Shown: in pieces, positions 1 to 7,821 of the stretch | Numbering within the stretch: position 1 is the first letter of the stretch | Layout: every line of letters starts with the position of its first letter | Assembly (NCBI GenBank): GCA_030018715.1 | Contig: JASEHN010000054.1 | Coordinates: forward strand, 1-11,564 | Direction: 5' to 3' | Length of the DNA: 11,564 nt | Source of the DNA: Thermodesulfobacteriota bacterium | GTDB taxonomy: Bacteria; Desulfobacterota; SM23-61 | The notes under the pieces: generated by a model | Database searches by the model: none | What the model saw: the letters and a program-made list of their open reading frames with translations, nothing else | What the model was told of the DNA's origin: nothing | Program-made: the position numbers and the translations under genes

Positions 1-2
1 TT

Positions 3-131
3 AACGTTCTTGATTCATTATTGCTTATGACAATAACCATGCCGAACAGTATTGCGGCTTATCCCATGTCCATTGGCGTTGGCTTTATAGCAACAAGTTT
101 ATTAAATAAAGTTTTAAAAAAAAATAGGTAA
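3..131 (+). CDS. C-terminal tail of an unidentified, probably membrane-associated protein (partial, cut by window edge)
   Basis: The reading frame is open from the left edge for 42 codons to a TAA at 129-131, only 5 bases before the HEAT-protein start. The tail contains a mostly non-polar stretch (PMSIGVGFIATSLLNKVL) and ends in a basic cluster (KVLKKNR), as expected for a last membrane helix followed by cytoplasmic positive charges. The tight spacing suggests it belongs to the same operon as the exopolysaccharide genes downstream. I do not recognise the family, and the beginning of the gene lies outside the window, so no function is offered. It could also be a chance open frame, since 42 codons is short. 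Confidence 0.45.
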   Translation, partial: NVLDSLLLMTITMPNSIAAYPMSIGVGFIATSLLNKVLKKNR

Positions 132-136
132 TCAGC

Positions 137-1429
137 ATGTCCTTAAAACTGATATTCATAATCATAATCCTCTTTGTTCTGTCATTAATACTTTTCTTTG
201 TATTTTTATCAATAATACGAAGAATATCGCATAGTAAAAAATATCGAGAGCTGGATACGTTGAGAAAGTTTTACAGAGAAAAAATAATGATTGTTATTCA
301 CGGGGGGAAAAAATCCCAGCAAATCTTAGAGTTACGCTCATTCCCCTCAAAAAATAAACGGCAGGCCATTGAAGATATACTGCTTTTGTTGATAAATGAA
401 ACGGAATATAAAGAAGATGCCCGAGAACTATTCAAAAGGCTTGGTTATATAGCTTTTTATGAGGAAAAGTTAAGAAGCAGGAATGTGGTTAAAAAAGCGG
501 CCGCGATCGATAAATTGGGCAAAATGATGAGCAAGTATTCGGTTAAAAAGCTTTTACAGATACTGGAGAAGGAAAAAAAGAATGCCGAATTGATCTCGGT
601 CACAATAAGAGCATTAAGCCGAATTGGCTTGATAGAAGGGTTGATAGGGATATTAGCGCAACTACCTGATATTGTGAAAAGATCTCTTGCCTCAAGGAAA
701 ACAATCGAATTATCATTCATAAATTTTGGCCCGCAAGCTATTCCGGCGCTTATAGACTACGGAAGAAATCATGACGATCCCCATATTAGAGCTTCTATTT
801 TAGAAGCGCTCTCCGGTTTGCCGCTTACCCAGGCAAGCTGTTCCTTTGCCTTGGAAAACCTTAACAATAATGAAGCCGAAGTTCGGGCTAAATCTTTAAT
901 TTTATTGGGACTCTCCCGTGAATTTTCTATAGATATAGATTCTGATTTGATGCTTCCATTACTAAATGATGATGTTTGGTATGTCAGGCTTCAGGCGGCC
1001 AAGGCTTTCGGCAACTTAAAGTATGGAAAAGCCATTGGTATGTTGGGAAACCTCCTTTTAGACAAGAACTGGCAGGTAAGGAATGCGGCCTCCCGGGCTT
1101 TAGCCGGCCTGAAAGATGCGTCCTTGGATGTTTTTCTGAAAATTCTCAAAAGCGAAGATCAATATGCCCGGGAAAGCGTCTGTGAAGAAATAGAAAGGAC
1201 AAATCTGGCAAAGCACTTGATCGAGAATCTGGATAGCCATGATCAAAAAATTTATGAAAAATCCAAAGAAATTCTGAGTCTTATGCACTATCTAAATTTT
1301 TCAACTCCCCTGCTGGAATATTTGAAAAAGGAGATAGATAGCATTAAAGAAGAGATAAATATTTTTTCGTATAAGATTAAGAGAAGACCACATGGAAAAA
1401 CTGTTACTATGGTTAGTACTGGGGTTTAA
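137..1429 (+). CDS. Membrane-anchored HEAT-repeat protein heading an exopolysaccharide operon
   Basis: This 430-residue protein begins with one strongly hydrophobic helix (about residues 3-27, followed by RRISHSKK), giving an inner-membrane anchor with the bulk probably in the cytoplasm. From about residue 75 to 385 it is all-alpha with HEAT/PBS-lyase-like repeats. The clearest units lie around 245-262 (EAEVRAKSLILLGL), 277-295 (NDDVWYVRLQAAKAFGNL) and 309-326 (DKNWQVRNAASRALAGL), with the typical V-R-x-x-A-A pattern. HEAT solenoids are protein-binding scaffolds, so a role in organising or regulating the neighbouring glycosyltransferase is inferred, not shown. A weak AGG at 126-128 precedes the ATG. 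Its last 38 bases overlap the start of the glycosyltransferase gene, which implies translational coupling. No enzymatic motif is visible. Confidence 0.85.
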   Translation: MSLKLIFIIIILFVLSLILFFVFLSIIRRISHSKKYRELDTLRKFYREKIMIVIHGGKKSQQILELRSFPSKNKRQAIEDILLLLINETEYKEDARELFKRLGYIAFYEEKLRSRNVVKKAAAIDKLGKMMSKYSVKKLLQILEKEKKNAELISVTIRALSRIGLIEGLIGILAQLPDIVKRSLASRKTIELSFINFGPQAIPALIDYGRNHDDPHIRASILEALSGLPLTQASCSFALENLNNNEAEVRAKSLILLGLSREFSIDIDSDLMLPLLNDDVWYVRLQAAKAFGNLKYGKAIGMLGNLLLDKNWQVRNAASRALAGLKDASLDVFLKILKSEDQYARESVCEEIERTNLAKHLIENLDSHDQKIYEKSKEILSLMHYLNFSTPLLEYLKKEIDSIKEEINIFSYKIKRRPHGKTVTMVSTGV

Positions 1430-2834
1430 TTATTTTGTTGGTTTTTATTATGGAATTTTCAATTTACTATATTCCGTTCTCTTAGCCATCTCTTTATTTG
1501 TAATCCTCAGGTATATAAGGCGCATCAAATATATACCTTTTGCAGATTATAGAAGTTCTCCCAAAACCCCACCCGTGTCAATAATCATACCGGCATATAA
1601 TGAAGAAAAGGTCATAATCAGAACAATAAAATTTGCTCTGGCAGTTGATTATCCTGCTTTTGAGGTACTAGTCATCAACGACGGATCTAAGGATAAGACA
1701 TTGGAAAACATCATAGAATTCTTTAAGTTGAGCAAAATAGACCTGGTCCACAGAAATTTTCTTAAAACCAAACCCATCAGAGGATTCTACTATAACCCGG
1801 AGACACCCAACCTATTGCTTGTAGATAAAGAACGGGGAAATAAAGCGGATGCCTTAAATTGTGGAATAAATATATCGAGAAGCCCCTATTTTTGTTCGGT
1901 AGATGCCGATTCTTTACTTGATCAAGAATCCCTGATCAGGCTTATTACGCCCATTCTGGAAAGCAACATTCCGATCGTTGCCTGTGGCGGTGTCGTCAGG
2001 GTTTTAAACGGCGTGACCTTTCAAAATACTACCATAAAAGAAGTAAACCTTCCCCGAAAAGCTCTTTCCGTATTTCAGGTCGTAGAGTATCTCCGGGCGT
2101 TTTTATTTGGCAGGGTTGGTTGGGATATGTTGAATTCCCTCCTCATTCTTTCAGGAGCCTTTTCCTTATTCAATAAAGCAACAGTGTTGGAGTTGGGAGG
2201 TTTTAGGCCCGGAAACATTACAGAGGATATGGAAATCATTGTCAGGCTTCACAAACATCATTTAAAAAATAAAAAACCGTACCTGATCAAATTTGTTTCT
2301 GACCCGATATGCTGGACAGAAGTGCCGGAAAATATTAAGATGCTCGGCAGGCAACGAAGGAGATGGCAATTGGGCCTGATGCAGACCATTTTCCAACACA
2401 AATCCATGATTTTTAATCCGCGATACGGTAAGATAGGAATGTTCGTCATCCCGTATTGCGTTTTGTTTGAAATGGTCGGTCCTCTGGTGGAAGTACTCGG
2501 CTACATTGTTGTGCCTTTGGCTTACGTGTTTGGGCTGCTCAGTTTCGATTTTTTACTTCTTTTTTTGATCCTGGCCATATTCTACGGAATTTTCCTTTCA
2601 ACGGTTGGCATATTCTTAGAGGAGATATCTTATAGACGATATCCCAAATGGTCCAACTTATTCAGGTTGCTGCTTTTCGGAGTGTATGAAAACTTCGGCT
2701 ACCGGCAAATGAATTCTTTTTGGAGAGCCCAAGCCCTTTTTCAATACATATTCGGAAAGCGGAAATGGGAATATGTCAAGAATAAGGGGACACATGTTAC
2801 CGCCGGTCAGTTTCGGGACCCTTTTCACCGATGA
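1392..2834 (+). CDS. Processive family-2 glycosyltransferase (PgaC/HasA/BcsA-like polysaccharide synthase)
   Basis: An inner-membrane enzyme that should polymerise a polysaccharide from nucleotide-sugar in the cytoplasm and thread it across the membrane. The 480-residue protein has N-terminal hydrophobic helices (about 7-42), a GT-A domain (about 60-330) and C-terminal membrane segments (about 348-380 and 384-409). All processive GT2 signatures are present: VSIIIPAYNEE at 62-72, VINDGS with D97, a KADALN segment at 151-156, the DAD metal site at 171-173, TED at 277-279 holding the catalytic base D279, and QRRRW at 321-325. The sugar cannot be read from sequence. The deacetylase and TPR-porin neighbours favour an N-acetylated sugar such as poly-GlcNAc over cellulose, and there is no PilZ domain. 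The ATG lies inside the upstream gene, and no other Met occurs before the GT domain. Confidence 0.93.
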   Translation: MEKLLLWLVLGFNYFVGFYYGIFNLLYSVLLAISLFVILRYIRRIKYIPFADYRSSPKTPPVSIIIPAYNEEKVIIRTIKFALAVDYPAFEVLVINDGSKDKTLENIIEFFKLSKIDLVHRNFLKTKPIRGFYYNPETPNLLLVDKERGNKADALNCGINISRSPYFCSVDADSLLDQESLIRLITPILESNIPIVACGGVVRVLNGVTFQNTTIKEVNLPRKALSVFQVVEYLRAFLFGRVGWDMLNSLLILSGAFSLFNKATVLELGGFRPGNITEDMEIIVRLHKHHLKNKKPYLIKFVSDPICWTEVPENIKMLGRQRRRWQLGLMQTIFQHKSMIFNPRYGKIGMFVIPYCVLFEMVGPLVEVLGYIVVPLAYVFGLLSFDFLLLFLILAIFYGIFLSTVGIFLEEISYRRYPKWSNLFRLLLFGVYENFGYRQMNSFWRAQALFQYIFGKRKWEYVKNKGTHVTAGQFRDPFHR

Positions 2835-2837
2835 GAA

Positions 2838-2932
2838 TTCCCCCCTCGATCAGACGAATCAGAGGATCAACATGAATCAAATGATAACCTTATCCTTTCA
2901 AATTCAAGAATCATATAGCCCATAGGGGGGAA
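2838..2932. repeat. 9-bp perfect inverted repeat bracketing the main gap inside the exopolysaccharide operon
   Basis: TTCCCCCCT at 2838-2846 is exactly complementary to AGGGGGGAA at 2924-2932, with 77 bases between. A further G-run (AAAGGGGGAG) follows near 2948-2957. This is the only sizeable gap (171 bases) between the exopolysaccharide genes. The arms could form a long-range RNA stem or be a relic of a small mobile repeat. Homopolymer runs pair easily by chance, so the call is tentative. Confidence 0.3.
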
Positions 2933-3005
2933 CCTCATATCGTTGATAAAGGGGGAGTTTAAAAGCGGTGGTAACAGGGACAGGTATAGATAGGGAAAAG
3001 GGGCA

Positions 3006-5405
3006 ATGAACTTCGAAGAACTTGGTTTTTTAGCGCTCAACAACAACGATAACCAGGAAGCCATTAACATCTTCAGAAGAGCCCTTGAAAAGAAGAAGAG
3101 TGCTGACGGCTTTATTGGCTTGGGAATTGCCCATTATAATCTTGAAGATTACCAGACAGCCAGATGGGCCTTCTATAAGGCCTTAGAAATGGAACCGGAT
3201 AATAAAGAAATATTGATTCATATTTCTAATGTTGAAAAAATCAAAAAACAGTCTCCACTTCCTCAAAAGCAATCCTTATTCAGGGCGGCAAAAGATTACC
3301 TGGAGATATTAAGTGATGGAAAGTGGAGTAAGTTCTTTGTGAAGGGGATGAACATCGGCCTGGGAATCCCTGGCTACTTCCCGGGGGAATACCCGATAAA
3401 GAAGGGAACTTATTTAAAATGGTTCGAGCAGATGGCCGACATCGGGATTAATGCCTTAAGAAATTACACGGTCCATCCTCCTTCTTTTTATGAGGCGTTG
3501 TATCAATTTAATCAATCAGGGAAAAAATTATACCTATTTCAGGGGATATGGGTAGAGTTGCCTGAAGGCAATAACTTTTACGAGCCTACGTTCAATAGAT
3601 ATGTGCAAGAGAATATAAAAAATGCCGTAGATGTTATATATGGTAACGCTTCTCTCCCTGAAAAACCCGGATATGCTCATGGTACATACGAGTACGATAT
3701 ATCTTCAAATACTATAGGCTTTATATTTGGCAGAGAATGGGAAAGCTGCGCCGTTAAAAATTTCAACGAACTTAGGACCAGAGAAATAAAGGATTTTAAA
3801 GGTGAATTTTTAAGTATCCATGAGGGGACCCCCTTTGAAATATGGATAGTAAAGATATGTGATTTTTTACAATCTTATGAATATGAAAAATACAAAACCT
3901 CACATGCTCTCTCTGCTGCTAACTGGCCTACTCTTGACCCGCTGTATCATCCCTCAGAATCTCGCTATGAGGAAGAACTGCTATTGCAGGGTTTGTCAGC
4001 AAAAACCGATATCTGCAACGAGAATGAAGACATGGAATCTTTAGACGTAGCCAAGATTAGGGCAGAAAAGGGGGGAGGTTTTTTTGCTACTTATCATGCC
4101 TACCCTTATTATCCCGACTTTATGAACAACGATTATTTGGATAAAGAAAATACATTCCTCGCCTACCTCAAGGAATTAAAAAACCACCATGGGAATCAAC
4201 CTGTTCTCGTTGCTGAGTTCGGCGTCCCCAGTTGCCGAGAAGTTGCTCACTGGCACAGGGATGGATGGCATCACGGTGGTCATAACGAACTCCGACAGGG
4301 AGAAATTAACGGATTGCTTATGAAAACGATATATAAAGCAGGAATGGCCGGAGGAATCCTTTTTAGCTTGTATGATGAATGGTTTAAAAAGAATTGGCTA
4401 TTCATAGATTACTATATTCCCGCCGATAGAAAAGCCTTTTGGTTTAATATCCAAGATGCCGAGGAAAATTATGGGTTACTCGCTATGTACCCTGGATACC
4501 CGCAAAAAAAGGTAAGTCTCACAGGAAAAAAGGAGGAATGGAAAGAATCGCGGGTTTTATATGAAAAAAAAGATGGCTCAACGGTTTTCAAATTTAATGA
4601 CGGCTTTGATAAAACAAGAGAATTTAAAAGGCTGTTGGTCCAACATGATGAAGGTTTTATTTACATTTTAATCGAAATAAACGAGAAGATAAATTTTACA
4701 GAGGCCAATTATCTAATCGGTCTGGACACATGTCGCCCTCAAATAGGAGAATTTTTACTTCCCTTCAATACAAAATTAATAAGCCCAATAGGCCTAAAAT
4801 TTTTAATCCATCTTGCCGGAAAAGAGAAAAGCAGGATTCTTGTATGCCACTCTTATGATAAATACTTAAACTGGCCGAAGGAGATCAAACCCGTGATCTC
4901 TAAACAGGGATGCTGGGTAATGATGAAAAACGAAGCAAACAAACGCCGGGTAAGCAAGGACGGAAAGAAATATTTTCCATCCCGTGTTTTTTCCATGAGC
5001 CGTTTGCAGTTCGGAAGTCTTAATAGAAATAGCCCTCACTATAATTCCCTCGCCGATTTCTTTTTTACTGATAATATAATTGAGCTGCGCATCCCTTGGG
5101 GATTGATAAATTTTACTGATCCCAGCTCAAAAATGGTCTTATGGAGGGATAAGAACGACAAAGCAATAAAATCAGATGGTATAAAAATCATTGCTGTCTC
5201 ATATAAGCCCGTTAAAAATCAACTCCAGGCCGAAAATACGGGTTTAGTGAGCAATATTACGGACTCCTTCCCCCAAACCCTTTCGCAAAATAATATAGCG
5301 ACTTATTCATGGAATGACTGGGTTACCCCTATTTATCATACATATCTAAAAGAAAGTTATTATAAGTACAAAGAATACCTATCGCAAATACCAGAGGTAG
5401 CCTAA
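3006..5405 (+). CDS. TPR-containing clan-A-like glycoside hydrolase of an exopolysaccharide locus
   Basis: This is a 799-residue protein. Residues 1-80 form about two TPR units (QEAINIFRRALEKK; DYQTARWAFYKALEMEPDN). Residues about 110-500 look like a TIM-barrel glycosidase: FVKGMNIGLGIPGYFPGEYP at 111-130, a GREWES motif with E244 as candidate acid/base, NWPTLDPLYHPSE near 306-318, and VAEFG with E404 as candidate nucleophile. Residues about 505-775 appear beta-rich, possibly a carbohydrate-binding or accessory domain. Clan-A hydrolases normally have Asn before the acid/base; here it is Arg, so activity is not certain. It may trim or process the polymer, as the hydrolase half of PgaB does. 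Neither a signal peptide nor a membrane helix is visible, so its location is unclear. The start is fixed by an in-frame stop at 2991-2993 and a purine-rich site (AGGGAAAAGGGG) before the ATG. One base separates it from the deacetylase gene. Confidence 0.78.
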   Translation: MNFEELGFLALNNNDNQEAINIFRRALEKKKSADGFIGLGIAHYNLEDYQTARWAFYKALEMEPDNKEILIHISNVEKIKKQSPLPQKQSLFRAAKDYLEILSDGKWSKFFVKGMNIGLGIPGYFPGEYPIKKGTYLKWFEQMADIGINALRNYTVHPPSFYEALYQFNQSGKKLYLFQGIWVELPEGNNFYEPTFNRYVQENIKNAVDVIYGNASLPEKPGYAHGTYEYDISSNTIGFIFGREWESCAVKNFNELRTREIKDFKGEFLSIHEGTPFEIWIVKICDFLQSYEYEKYKTSHALSAANWPTLDPLYHPSESRYEEELLLQGLSAKTDICNENEDMESLDVAKIRAEKGGGFFATYHAYPYYPDFMNNDYLDKENTFLAYLKELKNHHGNQPVLVAEFGVPSCREVAHWHRDGWHHGGHNELRQGEINGLLMKTIYKAGMAGGILFSLYDEWFKKNWLFIDYYIPADRKAFWFNIQDAEENYGLLAMYPGYPQKKVSLTGKKEEWKESRVLYEKKDGSTVFKFNDGFDKTREFKRLLVQHDEGFIYILIEINEKINFTEANYLIGLDTCRPQIGEFLLPFNTKLISPIGLKFLIHLAGKEKSRILVCHSYDKYLNWPKEIKPVISKQGCWVMMKNEANKRRVSKDGKKYFPSRVFSMSRLQFGSLNRNSPHYNSLADFFFTDNIIELRIPWGLINFTDPSSKMVLWRDKNDKAIKSDGIKIIAVSYKPVKNQLQAENTGLVSNITDSFPQTLSQNNIATYSWNDWVTPIYHTYLKESYYKYKEYLSQIPEVA

Positions 5406-5406
5406 A

Positions 5407-6189
5407 ATGCCGTTAACAAGAAGGGATTTTTTGAAGTTAAGCAGCGGGGCTTTTATTCTGCCCTTGTCATTACCCAAAAATCTATTTGCTGACTATTTGA
5501 AGATACCTGTTTTGATGTATCATGATATTTCTAATGAATTTGATGACGAATATACTATATCGCCTCCTCTTTTTGCAGCCCAGATGGAATGGCTTTACTC
5601 CAATGGCTATAAAACCATATTCTTCAATGAAGTTGATAAATTTATCAAGCCTGGAGATGATAGGGCAGCGATTATAACCTTTGATGATGGGTATGCCTCT
5701 TTCGGCAGTTATACTTTTCCGTTATTAAAAGAATACGGGTTTAAGGCGACAATAAATGCCATAGGAAAACATATTGGAAGCTATATTAAACTTGCCAGGA
5801 ACAGACCGTTGCTCAGTTGGGACGAATATCGGCACTTTATCAAAAGTGGCCTTGTGGAATTAGGCTGTCATACCTACGACCTCCATATCTATAAATCAGG
5901 CTTAGGAATATTGGGTTTTACCCAGAAGGAAATAGAAGATGACTTCCGCTTGTTTCAGGATGTCGCCAAAAAAGAAACAGGGCACGACACAAAAATATTA
6001 GCGTGGCCATATGGCCTATATGATAAAAAGACTATGAATATTGCCCAAAGGGCCGGATTTAAATATATTTTGACTTCCAATGAAGGGTATCTGCAAAAAG
6101 ACAGCGATCTACTAAAAATACCAAGAAGGAATATAAACAACAGACATGATCTTGTTTCATTTCAGCAATATCTAAGAGGGGGAGTATGA
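5407..6189 (+). CDS. Tat-exported polysaccharide deacetylase (NodB-fold, like the N-terminal half of PgaB)
   Basis: This 260-residue carbohydrate esterase-4 type enzyme is predicted to remove N-acetyl groups from the exported polymer in the periplasm. Residues 1-30 form a twin-arginine signal: TRRDFLK at 4-10 matches the (S/T)RRxFLK consensus, followed by a hydrophobic stretch and LFA. Catalytic motifs are all present: TFDDGY at 91-96 (D93 base, D94 metal ligand), HTYDLH at 155-160 (the two metal-binding histidines), and WPYG at 200-203. The segment VLMYHDIS near 35-42 is also typical of PgaB-like deacetylases. It is much shorter than PgaB because the C-terminal hydrolase domain is absent; the preceding gene may supply that role. 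It starts one base after the previous stop, and its TGA overlaps the next ATG (ATGA). Confidence 0.92.
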   Translation: MPLTRRDFLKLSSGAFILPLSLPKNLFADYLKIPVLMYHDISNEFDDEYTISPPLFAAQMEWLYSNGYKTIFFNEVDKFIKPGDDRAAIITFDDGYASFGSYTFPLLKEYGFKATINAIGKHIGSYIKLARNRPLLSWDEYRHFIKSGLVELGCHTYDLHIYKSGLGILGFTQKEIEDDFRLFQDVAKKETGHDTKILAWPYGLYDKKTMNIAQRAGFKYILTSNEGYLQKDSDLLKIPRRNINNRHDLVSFQQYLRGGV

Positions 6190-7763
6190 TATTAAGAGGG
6201 CTTTTATTGATAATCATATTATTTGGCGGTTCCGATAAATGCTTTTCTATGACCCCGGCTAAGCTTGCTCAAGAAGGCAAATATGAGGATGCAATAGAAG
6301 CCTATAAAAAAGCCCTCGAAGAATCGAAAGATAATATGGCCAAAGCTGTTTTGCATAAAGAATTGGGTGATCTTTTTGGTTCCCGCGGAGATTTCAAAAG
6401 TGCTGCGGGAGAGTATGTTAAAGCACTTTCTTTATCTCAGAATTTTTCGGAGAATGATCGGCTGCAAATGGCCATTTACATGTCCTGGGGTAAAAGGCTC
6501 AAGGAAGCGATGGCTGAATTGCAGTTTATCCTTAGGGGAAATCCTGAAAACTCTATAGCCCGAATAAACTTTGCCAGGGTGTTGTCATGGTCAGGCCAAC
6601 TGCATGAGTCAATAAAAGAGATTGACAAGGTCCTGGAGACGCACCCAAATAATAAGGATGCTCTGCTTGTAAAAGCAAATGCCTTGAGATGGCAAGGTCA
6701 TTTTAAAAAAGCCATAATTATTTACAGGGGGGTTCTTGAAAAAGAGGAGGACTATGACAGCCGCCTCGGTTTGACCTATGCCTATCTATCAGCGGGGGAC
6801 ATTAAAGCGGCAAAGGAAAGTAAGAAATTTTTAAGGCCGCAATACTCCTACCAGGAGAAGGATTTAAGGCAACTTAATTTAGATATGGACAAGGTAATAA
6901 AGCCTAATTTTGGGGGTGGATACAGTTATTACGATGATTCAGACGATAACAGGTTGTATAGGTATTCCCTTTCTTCTGGTTTCTGGGTAGACAATTGGAA
7001 ATTAGATTTCAATTATCGACATATAGACGCAAAAGATAATACAAGAAATACCAGGGCTGAGGAATTTTTCCTCAAGATATATTCAAAGCCAAAGGAATTC
7101 TTTGGTATCGGTGGGGGATTAGGCCTTGTTCAATTTAAAAATAACACAACGGCAGATTTCTTAACATGGAATATAAAGGCGGATGTTAACATGCTGAACG
7201 GGGTAGCCGGTTTGACCATAGCCAGAGAAGGATTCACTGATACGGCTCAACTTATAACGAATGAAATTAGAATTACAAATTTAAGTCTATCCCTATCACA
7301 GAAGTTAACTGATAGATTCTCCATTTTTGGGGCCTACAGTTATAGAGATTACTCTGATGATAACAAGGCAAATGACTTTCAGCTCACCCCAAGTTATTCC
7401 ATCTATACAAAAAATCCGACAATAAATATAGGTTATAGATTTAGATATCTAAATTTCAACCGCCAAAGTGGAAGCGGCTATTTTGACCCGAATGATTTCA
7501 TCTCCCATCAAATTTTTACTTCTTTATACCTTGAGAAGGATAAATTCTACATATACTTAGAGCCCTACGGCGGTTACCAGTCCTTTAGGAGGTATGGTGA
7601 TAGTAGTAGCGGCTTTTTTGGCGGAGGATACGGAACTCTTGGGTTCAATCTATCGAAAAATTTCGCGCTTGAAGTAAACGCCGAAGGTGGAAACTATGCC
7701 CTTGGAGCCACGGCAGGCTTTAGATACTATTTAGTTGGCTTTAGCCTCAAAATAATTCTATAA
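6186..7763 (+). CDS. TPR plus outer-membrane beta-barrel protein (YaiO/PgaA-like exopolysaccharide exporter)
   Basis: The 525-residue protein starts with a signal peptide (MILRGLLLIIILFGGSDKC, likely cleaved near residue 21). It continues with five or six TPR units (about 25-215; for example GKYEDAIEAYKKALE, GQLHESIKEIDKVLETHPNN and GHFKKAIIIYRGVLEKEED). From about residue 238 onward it has alternating amphipathic strands with many aromatic residues, including a GYFDPNDF segment at 431-438, a feature of YaiO-type barrels. Periplasmic TPRs followed by a barrel is the PgaA layout, so it probably guides the deacetylated polymer and exports it across the outer membrane. The C-terminus (FSLKIIL) lacks the usual final aromatic residue. 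The start codon overlaps the deacetylase stop by 4 bases, with a strong purine-rich site (GAGGGGGAG) just upstream. It is the last gene of the operon. Confidence 0.87.
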   Translation: MILRGLLLIIILFGGSDKCFSMTPAKLAQEGKYEDAIEAYKKALEESKDNMAKAVLHKELGDLFGSRGDFKSAAGEYVKALSLSQNFSENDRLQMAIYMSWGKRLKEAMAELQFILRGNPENSIARINFARVLSWSGQLHESIKEIDKVLETHPNNKDALLVKANALRWQGHFKKAIIIYRGVLEKEEDYDSRLGLTYAYLSAGDIKAAKESKKFLRPQYSYQEKDLRQLNLDMDKVIKPNFGGGYSYYDDSDDNRLYRYSLSSGFWVDNWKLDFNYRHIDAKDNTRNTRAEEFFLKIYSKPKEFFGIGGGLGLVQFKNNTTADFLTWNIKADVNMLNGVAGLTIAREGFTDTAQLITNEIRITNLSLSLSQKLTDRFSIFGAYSYRDYSDDNKANDFQLTPSYSIYTKNPTINIGYRFRYLNFNRQSGSGYFDPNDFISHQIFTSLYLEKDKFYIYLEPYGGYQSFRRYGDSSSGFFGGGYGTLGFNLSKNFALEVNAEGGNYALGATAGFRYYLVGFSLKIIL

Positions 7764-7771
7764 AATTTAAA

Positions 7772-7793
7772 GGGAATTGAATCCCCCATTCCC
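7772..7793 (-). terminator. Possible intrinsic terminator of the minus-strand antiporter transcript
   Basis: Read on the minus strand, GGGAAT (7793-7788) pairs with ATTCCC (7777-7772) around a 10-base loop and is followed by TTTAAATTTTAT. The stem is only 6 bp and the T-tract is interrupted by A, so it is weak. It lies between the converging exopolysaccharide and antiporter transcripts, where a terminator is expected. No good terminator for the plus-strand operon was found. Confidence 0.3.
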
Positions 7794-7821
7794 CTCGGGT
7801 AATGCCTGTCTCAGGAATCCT

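Noticed and set aside
1392..2834. Cellulose synthase (BcsA) identity for the glycosyltransferase
   Set aside because: The catalytic motifs are shared, but there is no PilZ domain, the protein is shorter, and the deacetylase and TPR-porin neighbours fit an amino-sugar polymer better.
2872..2925. 17-codon ORF (starting MNQMITLSF) in the gap between the GT2 and hydrolase genes
   Set aside because: It has a plausible GAGG upstream, but it is very short, has no recognisable motif and overlaps the inverted repeat; chance is the simplest reading.
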